This document shows, piece by piece, positions 44,680-52,974 of a stretch of 64,000 bases of DNA. The translations under genes and the position numbers were made by a program. How positions within the stretch are numbered: position 1 is the first letter of the stretch; every line of letters begins with the position of its first letter. The notes under the pieces are model-generated. The model had not been told where the DNA came from, did no database searches, and worked only from the letters and a program-made list of their open reading frames with translations. Origin of the DNA: a virus; IMG/VR virus record IMGVR_UViG_3300030294_000015, positions 30,153 through 94,152 of that record; one strand, 5' to 3'.

Positions 44680-45444
44680 ATGAGCATTTTGTCAGATAAA
44701 GAAATAATTAATGCTGTGAAAAGAGGGGATATTTATATTGATAACTTTAATCCAGAAAGGATTTATAAAGATAATAGTTATACTGGAAAATTAGGTCCGA
44801 ATAGTTATGATTTAACTTTAAATGAAAAGTTATTAGTTTATACAGAACTTCCATTAGATATGAAAAATAATAATCCTACTAAAGAAATTATAATACCACC
44901 AGAAGGGCTAGTACTTCAACCAGGAGTTTTATATTTAGGAAAGACAAACGAATATACGAAAACTAATAAATATGTACCTTTCTTAGAAGGGCGTTCATCT
45001 ACTGGTAGATTAGGTATGTATGTGTTCGTTACAGCTGGTGCGGGTGATGTAGGCTACCATGGAAATTGGACATTAGAAATAGTGGTAACTCAACCATTAA
45101 GAATTTATGCTAATACATCTGTATGTCAAATTATATATCATACAGTAGAAGGCGAAGTTAAGAATACATATAAAGGTAAATATTTTGGTGCCACTGATAT
45201 ATTACCTACCATGATGTATAAAGATGAAATATTTAATAAAGAAGAAAAGAAAGAGGGATTGTTTGATTGCTTATATACTCAAGGTGCTAAATATTTAAAA
45301 GATATTGAAGAAGAAAGAACTAAAGAAAAAATAAAAGATGAAGGTTCTTTATATAAAAATGATACACAAGGTAGTATATATTTAAAAGATATTAGGGATT
45401 ATGTTCAAGATGCTTCTTTATTTTATATAAAGATGAAGTTATAA
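44680..45444 (+). CDS. dCTP deaminase-like protein with C-terminal extension
   Basis: I chose ATG 44680 behind GAGGAGGAAATTAAA. The enzyme should convert dCTP to dUTP, feeding thymidylate or uracil-DNA synthesis. Family marks are LGPNSYDLTL, then GRSSTGRLGM (about 104-113) and NWTLEI with the likely catalytic Glu133. The known core ends near residue 185 (PTMMYKDE). Seventy further residues follow, partly repeated (AKYLKDI and SIYLKDI), which is unusual. The extension may reflect a frameshift, since the adjacent frame continues from about 45396 into the next gene without its own start. Confidence 0.8.
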   Translation: MSILSDKEIINAVKRGDIYIDNFNPERIYKDNSYTGKLGPNSYDLTLNEKLLVYTELPLDMKNNNPTKEIIIPPEGLVLQPGVLYLGKTNEYTKTNKYVPFLEGRSSTGRLGMYVFVTAGAGDVGYHGNWTLEIVVTQPLRIYANTSVCQIIYHTVEGEVKNTYKGKYFGATDILPTMMYKDEIFNKEEKKEGLFDCLYTQGAKYLKDIEEERTKEKIKDEGSLYKNDTQGSIYLKDIRDYVQDASLFYIKMKL

Positions 45445-45545
45445 AAGAATGGGGGTTATTTAAATACCCACATAATTTTAGACGATTAAAGGATGTTCAA
45501 GAATCTACTAATAAGGAAAAACAAAGATATTGTAGAAAAGAACCT

Positions 45546-46304
45546 ATGAGTTCATTTCATCCTATATCTAATGAAGAATTACAAAAAATAAGGGGTATAG
45601 ATTCATCTATTATATCTATTATAAATAATGAAAAATTGAATCATCTATTATTTCCTATAAGTAAAGATAATTTAAAAGATGCTCAAGAATCTTGTTTAAA
45701 GGAAATGAAAGAAAAATTAGCTAAATCTCTTACACCATTTAAACCTTATGTACATAAATTTGAGAATAATTCTAAGGTAGACTATGATGAGAGTGAGGAG
45801 TCTGAGATTAATAATCATTTATATCATATAGAAAATACTTGTAATTATATACAAGAAAAGAAAGAAAAACTTACAAAGGCAAAATATTTCATAACTTTTA
45901 AATTGAAATCTGTAATAGAAGAATATTCTAAATATTATGATGAAAATTATGATTGTTTATTAAAATGTATGAATAATATAAATATCAAATTAATAGATAA
46001 CAATGTATATTTTTCATATTGTGGTAAGTTATACGAGTGTTTTAAATTGTATGATGATATTATAAATGATATAAAAGAAAAAATATCAAAACAATTATTA
46101 TCTAAATTTAAACCAATAATAATTCATTTTACACCACGAATTCCTTATGTAGAAGATATATTTGGGGAAATACAAACTTTATCTGAAGATGATTTTGAAA
46201 TCTTGGAGGTATTGATAAATAGAAGTAATAAATTTATTGTAAAATTTAATGGTGATAAATTTATACCTTTAGAAAATATTAAAGAAATAAAAAGAGGTGA
46301 ATAA
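45546..46304 (+). CDS. Hypothetical protein, 252 residues or longer upstream
   Basis: The ATG at 45546 has no good ribosome site, yet the frame is open back to 45396 and holds protein-like sequence (YKDEVIKEWGLFKYPHNF). That points to a longer ancestral product or a frame fusion with the deaminase gene. The main part is helical and Lys-rich. Function is unknown. The last codons contain the AGAGGTGA site of the next gene. Confidence 0.55.
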   Translation: MSSFHPISNEELQKIRGIDSSIISIINNEKLNHLLFPISKDNLKDAQESCLKEMKEKLAKSLTPFKPYVHKFENNSKVDYDESEESEINNHLYHIENTCNYIQEKKEKLTKAKYFITFKLKSVIEEYSKYYDENYDCLLKCMNNINIKLIDNNVYFSYCGKLYECFKLYDDIINDIKEKISKQLLSKFKPIIIHFTPRIPYVEDIFGEIQTLSEDDFEILEVLINRSNKFIVKFNGDKFIPLENIKEIKRGE

Positions 46305-46305
46305 T

Positions 46306-46809
46306 ATGGATAAAATAAATGCAGAATCTATATCATCTAATTGTATAAAATTAGGTACTAAATTATATCATATTGTAAAAGATAATGTGATAGAAGTTAC
46401 AGTAAAAAGAATAGACTCGAATGAATATGGTATATATGTATATGCTGAAAATGATAAAGGTATACAATATAGATTTATTCTAATTAATTTTAGTATTGGA
46501 TAAACTCATTTTGGTAAAGAGGTATTTCTTAGTTTAAAAGATTATGAAGATTGGAAAGAAAATAGAATAAATCCAGAAGAATTAAGAGAACAATTAGCTA
46601 ATTATGCTCATGTAACTTGGAGTGATTGGATGAGATATGTGTTTTCAAAATCAGAAAGAAATATATATGGTACAATTACAATACCAAAGTCAGATGTGAA
46701 TAGATGGGAAAGACAAATGAATACTAACTATGATGATTTATTAGATGAAAAAAAAGAATCAGATAGAAAAGAAGCTGATGATATAATAGAAATTATAAAT
46801 GAAATGTAA
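46306..46809 (+). pseudogene. Conserved phage protein with an in-frame TAA
   Basis: The frame starts at ATG 46306 behind AAGAGGTGAATA. After 65 codons it meets TAA at 46501-46503, then continues in the same frame for 99 codons (THFGKEVFLSL, then HVTWSDWMRYVFSK, RWERQMNTNY, ESDRKEADDII) to the stop at 46809. The second part matches, from memory, a well-known family of small phage proteins that normally includes a similar first part. One nonsense change therefore splits it. The second part has no start with a ribosome site. Confidence 0.65.
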
Positions 46810-46814
46810 TATAT

Positions 46815-46842
46815 AAGTAGGATTAATTTCCTACTTTAATTT
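46815..46842 (+). terminator. Rho-independent terminator
   Basis: AAGTAGGA pairs with TCCTACTT around TTAATT, followed by TAATTTT. Confidence 0.85.
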
Positions 46843-46857
46843 TAAGGAGGAATTATT

Positions 46858-47592
46858 ATGTTTAAAAATTTACCAGAGATATACAAAGGAAAAGTAATAC
46901 CAAGGAATTTTGGACATATTGGACATTTAACAGGAAGTAAAATGATTGATAATCACGATATATTATTAAGTGAGAAAAATCAATATCAATTTACCACTTC
47001 TTTACGTAATAAAAATGATATAGTTATAATTACTGAAAAAATAGATGGAATGAATGCTGGAGTAGTTAAGAAAAATGGATTAATTTATCCTATAAATAGA
47101 AAAGGATATGATGTTCGTCAGTCTATGTTAATCAATGAAGAATTATATTTATTGATGTCAGAATGGGCTAAATATGTAGATGACAATTATATGTTATTTG
47201 ATTCTATTTTAGAAGAATGTGAACATATGGCATTTGAAAATGCCATAATCCAACATACTTTAAGATATAAATTTAAAACTAAGCCTGTATTTTTATTAGC
47301 TAAATTTGATTCTAAAAATAAAAAAATTAATTATAATTCATTATCAGAATTATCAAATAAATATGGATTCGTAATGCCTCCATTACTAAATATAGGTATA
47401 GCAGTACCACCAGATTTAATATTAAAACAATATCCAGTAGGTAAAGCAGGTATAGATGATAAGATTATGGAAGGTATTGTATATAGTTATGAACACGAAG
47501 GTGAACATGAATCCTGTGCTAAATTTGTTGCTAATCCTATAATGGGAACTATTAATACAAGTTTAAAGTATTATAATAAATGTATTTGGTAA
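46858..47592 (+). CDS. RNA ligase (nucleotidyltransferase superfamily)
   Basis: The enzyme joins or repairs RNA ends and may repair tRNAs cut by host defence. Motif I is TEKIDGMN with the adenylated Lys61, motif IV is EGIVYSYE (about 214), and motif V is AKFV (about 229). Its 244 residues are shorter than T4 Rnl2 (334), so the C-terminal domain is reduced or absent. The N-terminus GHIGHLTGSKM is also typical of phage RNA ligases. The start is ATG 46858 behind AAGGAGGAATT. Confidence 0.8.
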   Translation: MFKNLPEIYKGKVIPRNFGHIGHLTGSKMIDNHDILLSEKNQYQFTTSLRNKNDIVIITEKIDGMNAGVVKKNGLIYPINRKGYDVRQSMLINEELYLLMSEWAKYVDDNYMLFDSILEECEHMAFENAIIQHTLRYKFKTKPVFLLAKFDSKNKKINYNSLSELSNKYGFVMPPLLNIGIAVPPDLILKQYPVGKAGIDDKIMEGIVYSYEHEGEHESCAKFVANPIMGTINTSLKYYNKCIW

Positions 47593-47647
47593 TGGTTTTT
47601 TACTATATCATAAACATAGTATTGTATAAATTTAAAGGGGTGATTAA

Positions 47648-47833
47648 ATGAATGTATTTAACGTTAAACAAAAAGAAAGTAACGATAATATACAATTAGA
47701 AATAATTCATAATAATATTTCTAATTATATTGATTTTGAATTTGATATAAATCAAATAATAATAGATGAATTTTCAAATCTAAATCATTACAAAGAAATA
47801 TATAATTTTCCATTTAAAGATATTATTTCATAG
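47648..47833 (+). CDS. Hypothetical protein, 61 residues
   Basis: It starts at ATG 47648 behind AAAGGGGTGATTAA. It is a small acidic protein rich in Ile and Asn. No family is recognised. Confidence 0.55.
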   Translation: MNVFNVKQKESNDNIQLEIIHNNISNYIDFEFDINQIIIDEFSNLNHYKEIYNFPFKDIIS

Positions 47834-47879
47834 AAGTTCATAAACATGAGATAATAGAAAAGTCAGGGGGATTTAAATA

Positions 47880-48845
47880 ATGAATATGGAAATTTATAAC
47901 GGTGATAGATTCTATTATAAACATTCTTTGAATAATAATTTGAATCTAAGAGTTGTAAGAATTAAGAATGAGAATACTTTTAATTGTAAAAGAAATGATG
48001 GACAACTTATAAAAATATCTAAACAAGAATTATTAGATAATTATATAAGAATAACTCCTCATGGAAGTCTTTTTATATCCATTGTAGATATGGGAGACAA
48101 ACTACAAGATGTTGTGTTATCTATATTTAGAATGTCTGATGTTAAAGAAAAAACTACAGCTGAACCTTGGTGTGTGTGTAGACAACATATATCAGATATC
48201 TTTAGTGAGACAATGAATCAAAATCCGTATTTGAAATTTTCTGGGGTTTCAATATCTCAAAATACAATCATGAAAGGTCATGATTTTAAAGAAGTATTGG
48301 CTTGTAATGGAATTGTAGAAAATAAAAAATATAGTATTTATCTAGATGATAGTATAGAAGATTTATTATTTCTAATAGATAAGAAATATCTATCTAGAAT
48401 GGATAATGTGTTAGAAAATTTAGATAATAAAATGAATGACGATTTTCATGAAGGTTATGTAAAATCATTAAAAGAACTATTAGAAAAGAATGATTTCATG
48501 TATGATTTTTTAGAAGGATTTGGAATACAAAGAGTTTCATTTCCTATTATGGAACCAGAGGGAACAGAACTTCAACCATTACATAGATATGAAATAGAAA
48601 AAATAACTTCATGTGAAATGCTTAAAACATATGTTATACCATTTAATTATTCTATAAATATGAATGAAGTAAAAAGATCATATCAATTAGTATGTGATAT
48701 TAACAATAATATATTTATTATTGCATATGACAAAGGTAAATATATGACAGAGTCATTAAAAGAGTCAATTAAGAGAAATAATGATGTATATATGAATCTA
48801 AAAGATATTGTAGCTAATAATAAAATATTACAAAGTAAACAATAA
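47880..48845 (+). CDS. Hypothetical protein, 321 residues
   Basis: It starts at ATG 47880 behind CAGGGGGATTTAAATA. The first 60 residues look like an SH3-type beta domain (NGDRFYYKHS), followed by a larger mixed domain containing EPWCVCRQHISD. I do not recognise a family. The promoter-like element for the next gene overlaps its stop. Confidence 0.7.
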   Translation: MNMEIYNGDRFYYKHSLNNNLNLRVVRIKNENTFNCKRNDGQLIKISKQELLDNYIRITPHGSLFISIVDMGDKLQDVVLSIFRMSDVKEKTTAEPWCVCRQHISDIFSETMNQNPYLKFSGVSISQNTIMKGHDFKEVLACNGIVENKKYSIYLDDSIEDLLFLIDKKYLSRMDNVLENLDNKMNDDFHEGYVKSLKELLEKNDFMYDFLEGFGIQRVSFPIMEPEGTELQPLHRYEIEKITSCEMLKTYVIPFNYSINMNEVKRSYQLVCDINNNIFIIAYDKGKYMTESLKESIKRNNDVYMNLKDIVANNKILQSKQ

Positions 48846-48864
48846 TATAATTATATATTATATA
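48844..48864 (+). promoter_or_regulatory. Recurrent promoter-like element, diverged copy
   Basis: AATATAAT, TATAT and ATTATATA follow one another and are followed by ATTGAATAAA. It lies upstream of the gene at 48942. Confidence 0.6.
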
Positions 48865-48889
48865 ATTGAATAAAATAAATATATTATGA

Positions 48890-48920
48890 TTAAATCATAT
48901 TAGTTTATAATATGATTTAA
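48890..48920 (+). promoter_or_regulatory. 5' leader stem-loop
   Basis: TTAAATCATAT pairs exactly with ATATGATTTAA around TAGTTTATA in the leader of the gene at 48942. No T-run follows, and AAGAGGAGG comes six bases later, so this is more likely an mRNA-stabilising hairpin or regulatory site than a terminator. Confidence 0.6.
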
Positions 48921-48941
48921 GACTAAGAGGAGGATTTTAAA

Positions 48942-49805
48942 ATGGAAAATTTTAATCAACTAGAACAAATGGACAGTGCAAAAAGTAGAATCGAGGCTTA
49001 TCAAAATCAAAAGATGGGTTTTGTAAAACCAGATGGACAAGCAGAAACAACAGATGAAAAGGACAATATCATTATCACTTTTGAAAAAGAAGAATTTGTA
49101 GGAGCACATCAAACTAGTGTAACAACAGCTAATCTATTAGCTAAGAACATTGCTAACAAAATGTCAAAAGTATTTAGTGACCTTGCAGGGGCAATTATAG
49201 TTCCAGGAATTCACGGACAACCAGAGTTAGTATTTTATTTTAGAGATGTACCTGCTAGAGAGGGTATTCCAAAAGCATTAGTACAAATAAAAGACAAGTT
49301 AAGAAATAACAATAATAGCAACTATTCTGAATCTGCTCAAGCATTACAATCAATGACTTCTATTTACAAAACTAATAAAGTATATGATTTGAATGACGAT
49401 GCTAAGAAAGCTTTATCAAGATTTATGCTTAAAGATGCTAATAGAAATATCAATTGGGGACAAAGAATTACAGAACAAGGATCTAATGGATATAATGGTG
49501 GAGGAGAAATATTAGTAAAAGTTTCTGGATTAAACTTAATAGAATTCATCAAAGCTATTTATGGATATAAATATAAAACAACTGTAAATGGTAGTGAAGT
49601 AGTAAACTATTATGATTATACTATTAATCTTATATCTCCAGTAAATGCTGCTTATAATATCTATAATAATAGAACTAATACTCCATTGGTAGATTATGCT
49701 ATTACTATAAGTGCTATAGATAGAACAGAATTACAAAAGGTTGCACAAATATTTGGTCAACCTACTGCTATTGGTGCAGTTGCAATGTGTATACCAGAAA
49801 TGTAG
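48942..49805 (+). CDS. Hypothetical protein, probably abundant, 287 residues
   Basis: It starts at ATG 48942 behind AAGAGGAGG. It has its own promoter-like element, a leader hairpin and a terminator, and smoother codon use than its neighbours, suggesting high expression. The protein has an alpha/beta fold with Gly-rich loops (GSNGYNGGGEIL). No family is recognised; an abundant virion or DNA-organising protein is possible. Confidence 0.7.
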   Translation: MENFNQLEQMDSAKSRIEAYQNQKMGFVKPDGQAETTDEKDNIIITFEKEEFVGAHQTSVTTANLLAKNIANKMSKVFSDLAGAIIVPGIHGQPELVFYFRDVPAREGIPKALVQIKDKLRNNNNSNYSESAQALQSMTSIYKTNKVYDLNDDAKKALSRFMLKDANRNINWGQRITEQGSNGYNGGGEILVKVSGLNLIEFIKAIYGYKYKTTVNGSEVVNYYDYTINLISPVNAAYNIYNNRTNTPLVDYAITISAIDRTELQKVAQIFGQPTAIGAVAMCIPEM

Positions 49806-49815
49806 TTATTAAATA

Positions 49816-49849
49816 AATAAGAGGGGTTTGATTCTCCTCTTATTTTTTA
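49816..49849 (+). terminator. Rho-independent terminator
   Basis: AATAAGAGG pairs with CCTCTTATT around GGTTTGATTCT, followed by TTTTT. Confidence 0.85.
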
Positions 49850-49874
49850 CATCAAAATATAAGGAGGAAAATAA

Positions 49875-50042
49875 ATGGAAATGGATTTGAGAATGTTTAT
49901 AGAAGCGATATTACAAAAAGGTAGAGAATATATTACACTAAGTGGAGTTGGTGTTGTAGATGAAAAGGGTAATAGTATAACAGGTATACAATTTGATATT
50001 GATAAAAATAATAGAATAATATTAAAAACAGGAGGAAAATAA
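49875..50042 (+). CDS. Small hypothetical protein, 55 residues
   Basis: A short frame at ATG 49875 lies behind AAGGAGGAAAATAA. The protein has a helix followed by a beta hairpin (GVGVVDEKGNSI). Its end contains the GGAGGAAAA site of the next gene, so the two are coupled. Function is unknown. Confidence 0.65.
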   Translation: MEMDLRMFIEAILQKGREYITLSGVGVVDEKGNSITGIQFDIDKNNRIILKTGGK

Positions 50043-50043
50043 T

Positions 50044-50451
50044 ATGTCAGAATTTAGTTTTAAACTTGGAGAATTAAATGAAATAGTAGAGGAGAAAGGT
50101 AATACATTTAAAGCATTAAGAAGAATATCATTTAATGAAAGACCAGAACAATTAGATATCAGAGGATGGTATATGAATGGTGATGGAAAAGAAATAATGG
50201 GCAAAGGTGTTCAATTATCAGATGAAGGTGCTAATAATCTTACTGTATTTATGGTAAGAGAAAAGTATGGGGATACAAAAGAAATAATAACAGAGTTAAA
50301 GAAAAGAGAAGATTTCTTTCCGTCATTAACTAGTGCTTTATCTAATGAAGAATTAGAACAAGTTGGTGTTGATATATCTAAAGTAGATTCATCAGAGTTC
50401 TATGATCCTATAAGTGATTTCGATTTAAATAATGAGGAGGAAGCTATATAA
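50044..50451 (+). CDS. PC4/YdbC-like ssDNA-binding protein, 135 residues
   Basis: It starts at ATG 50044 behind GGAGGAAAATAAT. The region around residues 26-65 (LRRISFNERPEQLDIRG, then GKGVQLSDEG) matches the PC4/YdbC single-stranded nucleic-acid-binding fold, whose core reads LDIRKW and GKGI. It may protect ssDNA or aid transcription. FMVREKYG (50248-50259) is a variant of the FMTR motif. The C-terminus is acidic. The next gene starts at the adjacent base. Confidence 0.65.
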   Translation: MSEFSFKLGELNEIVEEKGNTFKALRRISFNERPEQLDIRGWYMNGDGKEIMGKGVQLSDEGANNLTVFMVREKYGDTKEIITELKKREDFFPSLTSALSNEELEQVGVDISKVDSSEFYDPISDFDLNNEEEAI

Positions 50452-51291
50452 ATGGATAATAAATTATATAAGAAAATTTACCCAACAGGATTCACAGGAT
50501 TAGACTTTATAGAAAATGATAAAGATTTATTTCCTGTAATAACAGATAATCCTTTAGTATTAATTATAGGTAAAAAAGACTGTGATAAAAGAACATTAGC
50601 TATTCAGATTGCAAATAATATTGTTAAGGGTTATGATAAGGGGACCATCATACATGATGATTTAGATGATGAATGTGAGTGTAATTTAATTGATAAAAAA
50701 GAAAATTACTTACATAGATTTACATATGAAATTGATATAAATGATTTATATTGTAAATTTAAAATGATATCCAAAACAAAAACAGAATTATATGATATAG
50801 TTACTCCTACTGTTTACATTTTAAATAATAAATGTATTAAACGTAGTAATAGTAATGATATAAATGAAAAAATATGTGATTGTAAAAATATAAATAATGT
50901 TTTAAAACGAATTATTGAATTATGTAGATCTGTAAATATTATATTAATTATGACTGTTACTTTGATAGAAGAATCTAATTTTCCACTCACAAAACCATTT
51001 AAACCTGCGACAATACCATTAAATATTCCTTCTATTTCTACAATATTATTATCTAATACAATTTTAAGATTAAATAATAAAGATAATGGCTTATATGAAA
51101 TAGAAATGATTAAAAATATAGATGGAAAACCAAATTTAAAATGCCAATTAGATTATAAAGATAGAAAATTCTATGATATAGAAAATAAAAATGGAGGGCA
51201 TAATAAATTCTTAGGTAATGATGGAAATTGGCATAATAAATTTTTAGGTAATGATGGACAGTTACATGATATAGAAAATGGTGATGAATGA
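50452..51291 (+). CDS. RecA/DnaB-fold protein with degenerate P-loop, 279 residues
   Basis: It starts at ATG 50452 behind GAGGAGGAAGC. YPTGFTGLD and LVLIIGKKDCDKRTLAIQ resemble the RecA/DnaB core, but the Walker A (GKKDCDKRT) lacks the normal GKT end. KNIDGKPNLKCQLDY near the end matches the DnaB-type KNR-x-G tail. The last 40 residues repeat HNKFLGNDG twice. It may be a non-hydrolysing helicase relative or loader beside the ssDNA-binding protein. The stop overlaps the next start (ATGATG). Confidence 0.6.
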   Translation: MDNKLYKKIYPTGFTGLDFIENDKDLFPVITDNPLVLIIGKKDCDKRTLAIQIANNIVKGYDKGTIIHDDLDDECECNLIDKKENYLHRFTYEIDINDLYCKFKMISKTKTELYDIVTPTVYILNNKCIKRSNSNDINEKICDCKNINNVLKRIIELCRSVNIILIMTVTLIEESNFPLTKPFKPATIPLNIPSISTILLSNTILRLNNKDNGLYEIEMIKNIDGKPNLKCQLDYKDRKFYDIENKNGGHNKFLGNDGNWHNKFLGNDGQLHDIENGDE

Positions 51292-52349
51292 TGGCTAAAA
51301 TTTTAATGGAACAAATAATCAATTCTTATTTAATAAGATATGATAGAATGTCAGAATTAGTTAAGAATAGTTTCAAAGCATATAAGAATGCTAGTGAAAT
51401 GAATATATACATAGATGTATATTCTATAGTGAAATCATTATACAGTAATAATTATGAGATGAAAGAGTATTCTACTTTATCTTCTTGTATTGTGAATATA
51501 TGTGCTCATTATAGAGAGTTCTTCAGATATATAGGAGTTAAAACTAATTTCTATATAATATACTCTAAGAATTGTCCATACATAAATAATCAATTCTATA
51601 AAAATTATAATTTTAAATCACAATCTAATTTTAACGCAGATAAGTCTATAGATGATATGATACAATTCAATATAGATTTATTAGACTTATTATGTAAATA
51701 TCTTCCTGATATTTACTTTATAAAAGGTACATTTGAAACAGGTGTAATAATATATGATTTAATATTAAGGAATGAAAAGAAAGGACATTCAATTCCACAT
51801 TTAATATTAACAAAAGATATTTATAATTATCAACTAGTTGCAACTAATGACAATATATTTATCTTCCGACCTAAGAAAACAGGAAAAGGAGATGAATCAT
51901 ATTTCATAGACAGTTACAATCTTATGAATAGATATTTAGTCGATAGAGACACAAAAAAACAAACATTAACCTTAATGAATGGTTTAATGTCATTATTTAT
52001 GACATTGACTTCAGTAAAGGAAAGAAATATAAAAATGTTATGTAATGTGACTACGGCTATGTCTATCTTACAGAGAGCTATTGATAATTATAAAATCCTG
52101 AATGGATATAATAGTGATATGAATATTGTTTGGAATGGAATTGAAAATGATAAATTAAAAATATCATCAATCGAATTTGAAAACAGATTTAAAGCTATTG
52201 ATATTTCATATCAGCAACAAATATATTATACTACACCTGAATGTAAAAATGTAGAACAAAGTTTAGTAAACTTATCCGATCCTAAAACAATGAAAGCAAT
52301 TAATGCTGAATACTTTATACATAATCAATTAGACTTTGATAGATTATAA
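51288..52349 (+). CDS. Possible PIN/FEN-like nuclease, 353 residues
   Basis: It starts at ATG 51288, overlapping the previous stop. MNIYIDVYSIVKSLYSN and ICAHYREFFR recall 5'-3' exonuclease/PIN-like domains with an early Asp, and HLILTKDIYNYQLVA could be a second acidic strand. Not all metal ligands can be placed, so it could also be an inactive structural relative. It lies with the ssDNA-binding and RecA-like genes, which fits DNA metabolism. Confidence 0.55.
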   Translation: MMAKILMEQIINSYLIRYDRMSELVKNSFKAYKNASEMNIYIDVYSIVKSLYSNNYEMKEYSTLSSCIVNICAHYREFFRYIGVKTNFYIIYSKNCPYINNQFYKNYNFKSQSNFNADKSIDDMIQFNIDLLDLLCKYLPDIYFIKGTFETGVIIYDLILRNEKKGHSIPHLILTKDIYNYQLVATNDNIFIFRPKKTGKGDESYFIDSYNLMNRYLVDRDTKKQTLTLMNGLMSLFMTLTSVKERNIKMLCNVTTAMSILQRAIDNYKILNGYNSDMNIVWNGIENDKLKISSIEFENRFKAIDISYQQQIYYTTPECKNVEQSLVNLSDPKTMKAINAEYFIHNQLDFDRL

Positions 52350-52369
52350 AAAAGAAAGAGTGAAATAAT

Positions 52370-52633
52370 ATGAAAATAATTAATGATTATAATGAACTAC
52401 AATTGATATTACTTGAACAAGACGCTTTACATGAATTATCCTTTGATGAAGTAATTAAAAAGAAATTAGAATGTGAATCAAGAAATGTTTCATATACAAT
52501 ATTATCTGTATTAGATGAAAATAATGGGGGTAAACCTTATATAAGACAAGGTATTAGATATGTGAATAATATTGGATGTTATTTCTTGGAAGGAAAATTT
52601 GTATTTAAAGATGATTTTATAGAAATGAAATAA
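52370..52633 (+). CDS. Hypothetical protein, 87 residues
   Basis: It starts at ATG 52370 behind AAGAAAGAGTGAA. The protein is small, with a helical first half and a beta-rich second half. No family is recognised. Confidence 0.6.
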   Translation: MKIINDYNELQLILLEQDALHELSFDEVIKKKLECESRNVSYTILSVLDENNGGKPYIRQGIRYVNNIGCYFLEGKFVFKDDFIEMK

Positions 52634-52642
52634 TTTGATTAT

Positions 52643-52673
52643 TAAGGTAAGGATAATTCCTTACCTTATTTTA
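52643..52673 (+). terminator. Rho-independent terminator
   Basis: TAAGGTAAGGA pairs with TCCTTACCTTA around TAAT, followed by TTTTAAGG. It is nearly identical to the one at 52920-52958. Confidence 0.9.
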
Positions 52674-52684
52674 AGGAGAATATT

Positions 52685-52915
52685 ATGGCTGTTGGAAAGG
52701 ATAAAGAGAGAATTATAATTACACTTAATAAAAATATAAATGAAGTAGTTATATCATTATCTAAAGAAGATACTAGAGGTAGATCAAATTATATAAATAG
52801 ATTAATAGAACTTGATTTAAAAAGAAGAGGAATGAATGTACATAAAATAAAGAAAGATAATGATTATAAAGAAGAAATCTTAAATAAAGTATTTGAAGGA
52901 AAATTTGATGAATAA
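52685..52915 (+). CDS. Ribbon-helix-helix DNA-binding protein, 76 residues
   Basis: It starts at ATG 52685 behind TTAAGGAGAATATT. RIIITLNKNIN forms the beta strand and SNYINRLIELDLKRRG the second helix of a CopG/Arc-type ribbon-helix-helix domain (about residues 8-45). It probably acts as a dimeric transcription regulator. Near-identical terminators flank the gene. Confidence 0.75.
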   Translation: MAVGKDKERIIITLNKNINEVVISLSKEDTRGRSNYINRLIELDLKRRGMNVHKIKKDNDYKEEILNKVFEGKFDE

Positions 52916-52919
52916 AACA

Positions 52920-52958
52920 TAAAGGTAAGGGTAATTCCTTACCTTATTTTATTTTTTC
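52920..52958 (+). terminator. Rho-independent terminator
   Basis: AAGGTAAGG pairs with CCTTACCTT around GTAATT, followed by a long T-rich tail. Confidence 0.9.
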
Positions 52959-52974
52959 TAAAGGAGGTAATATT

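Noticed and set aside
46501-46503. Genome-wide recoding of TAA as a sense codon
   Set aside because: Most genes in the window end at TAA directly before the next ribosome site or terminator, so TAA is a normal stop here.
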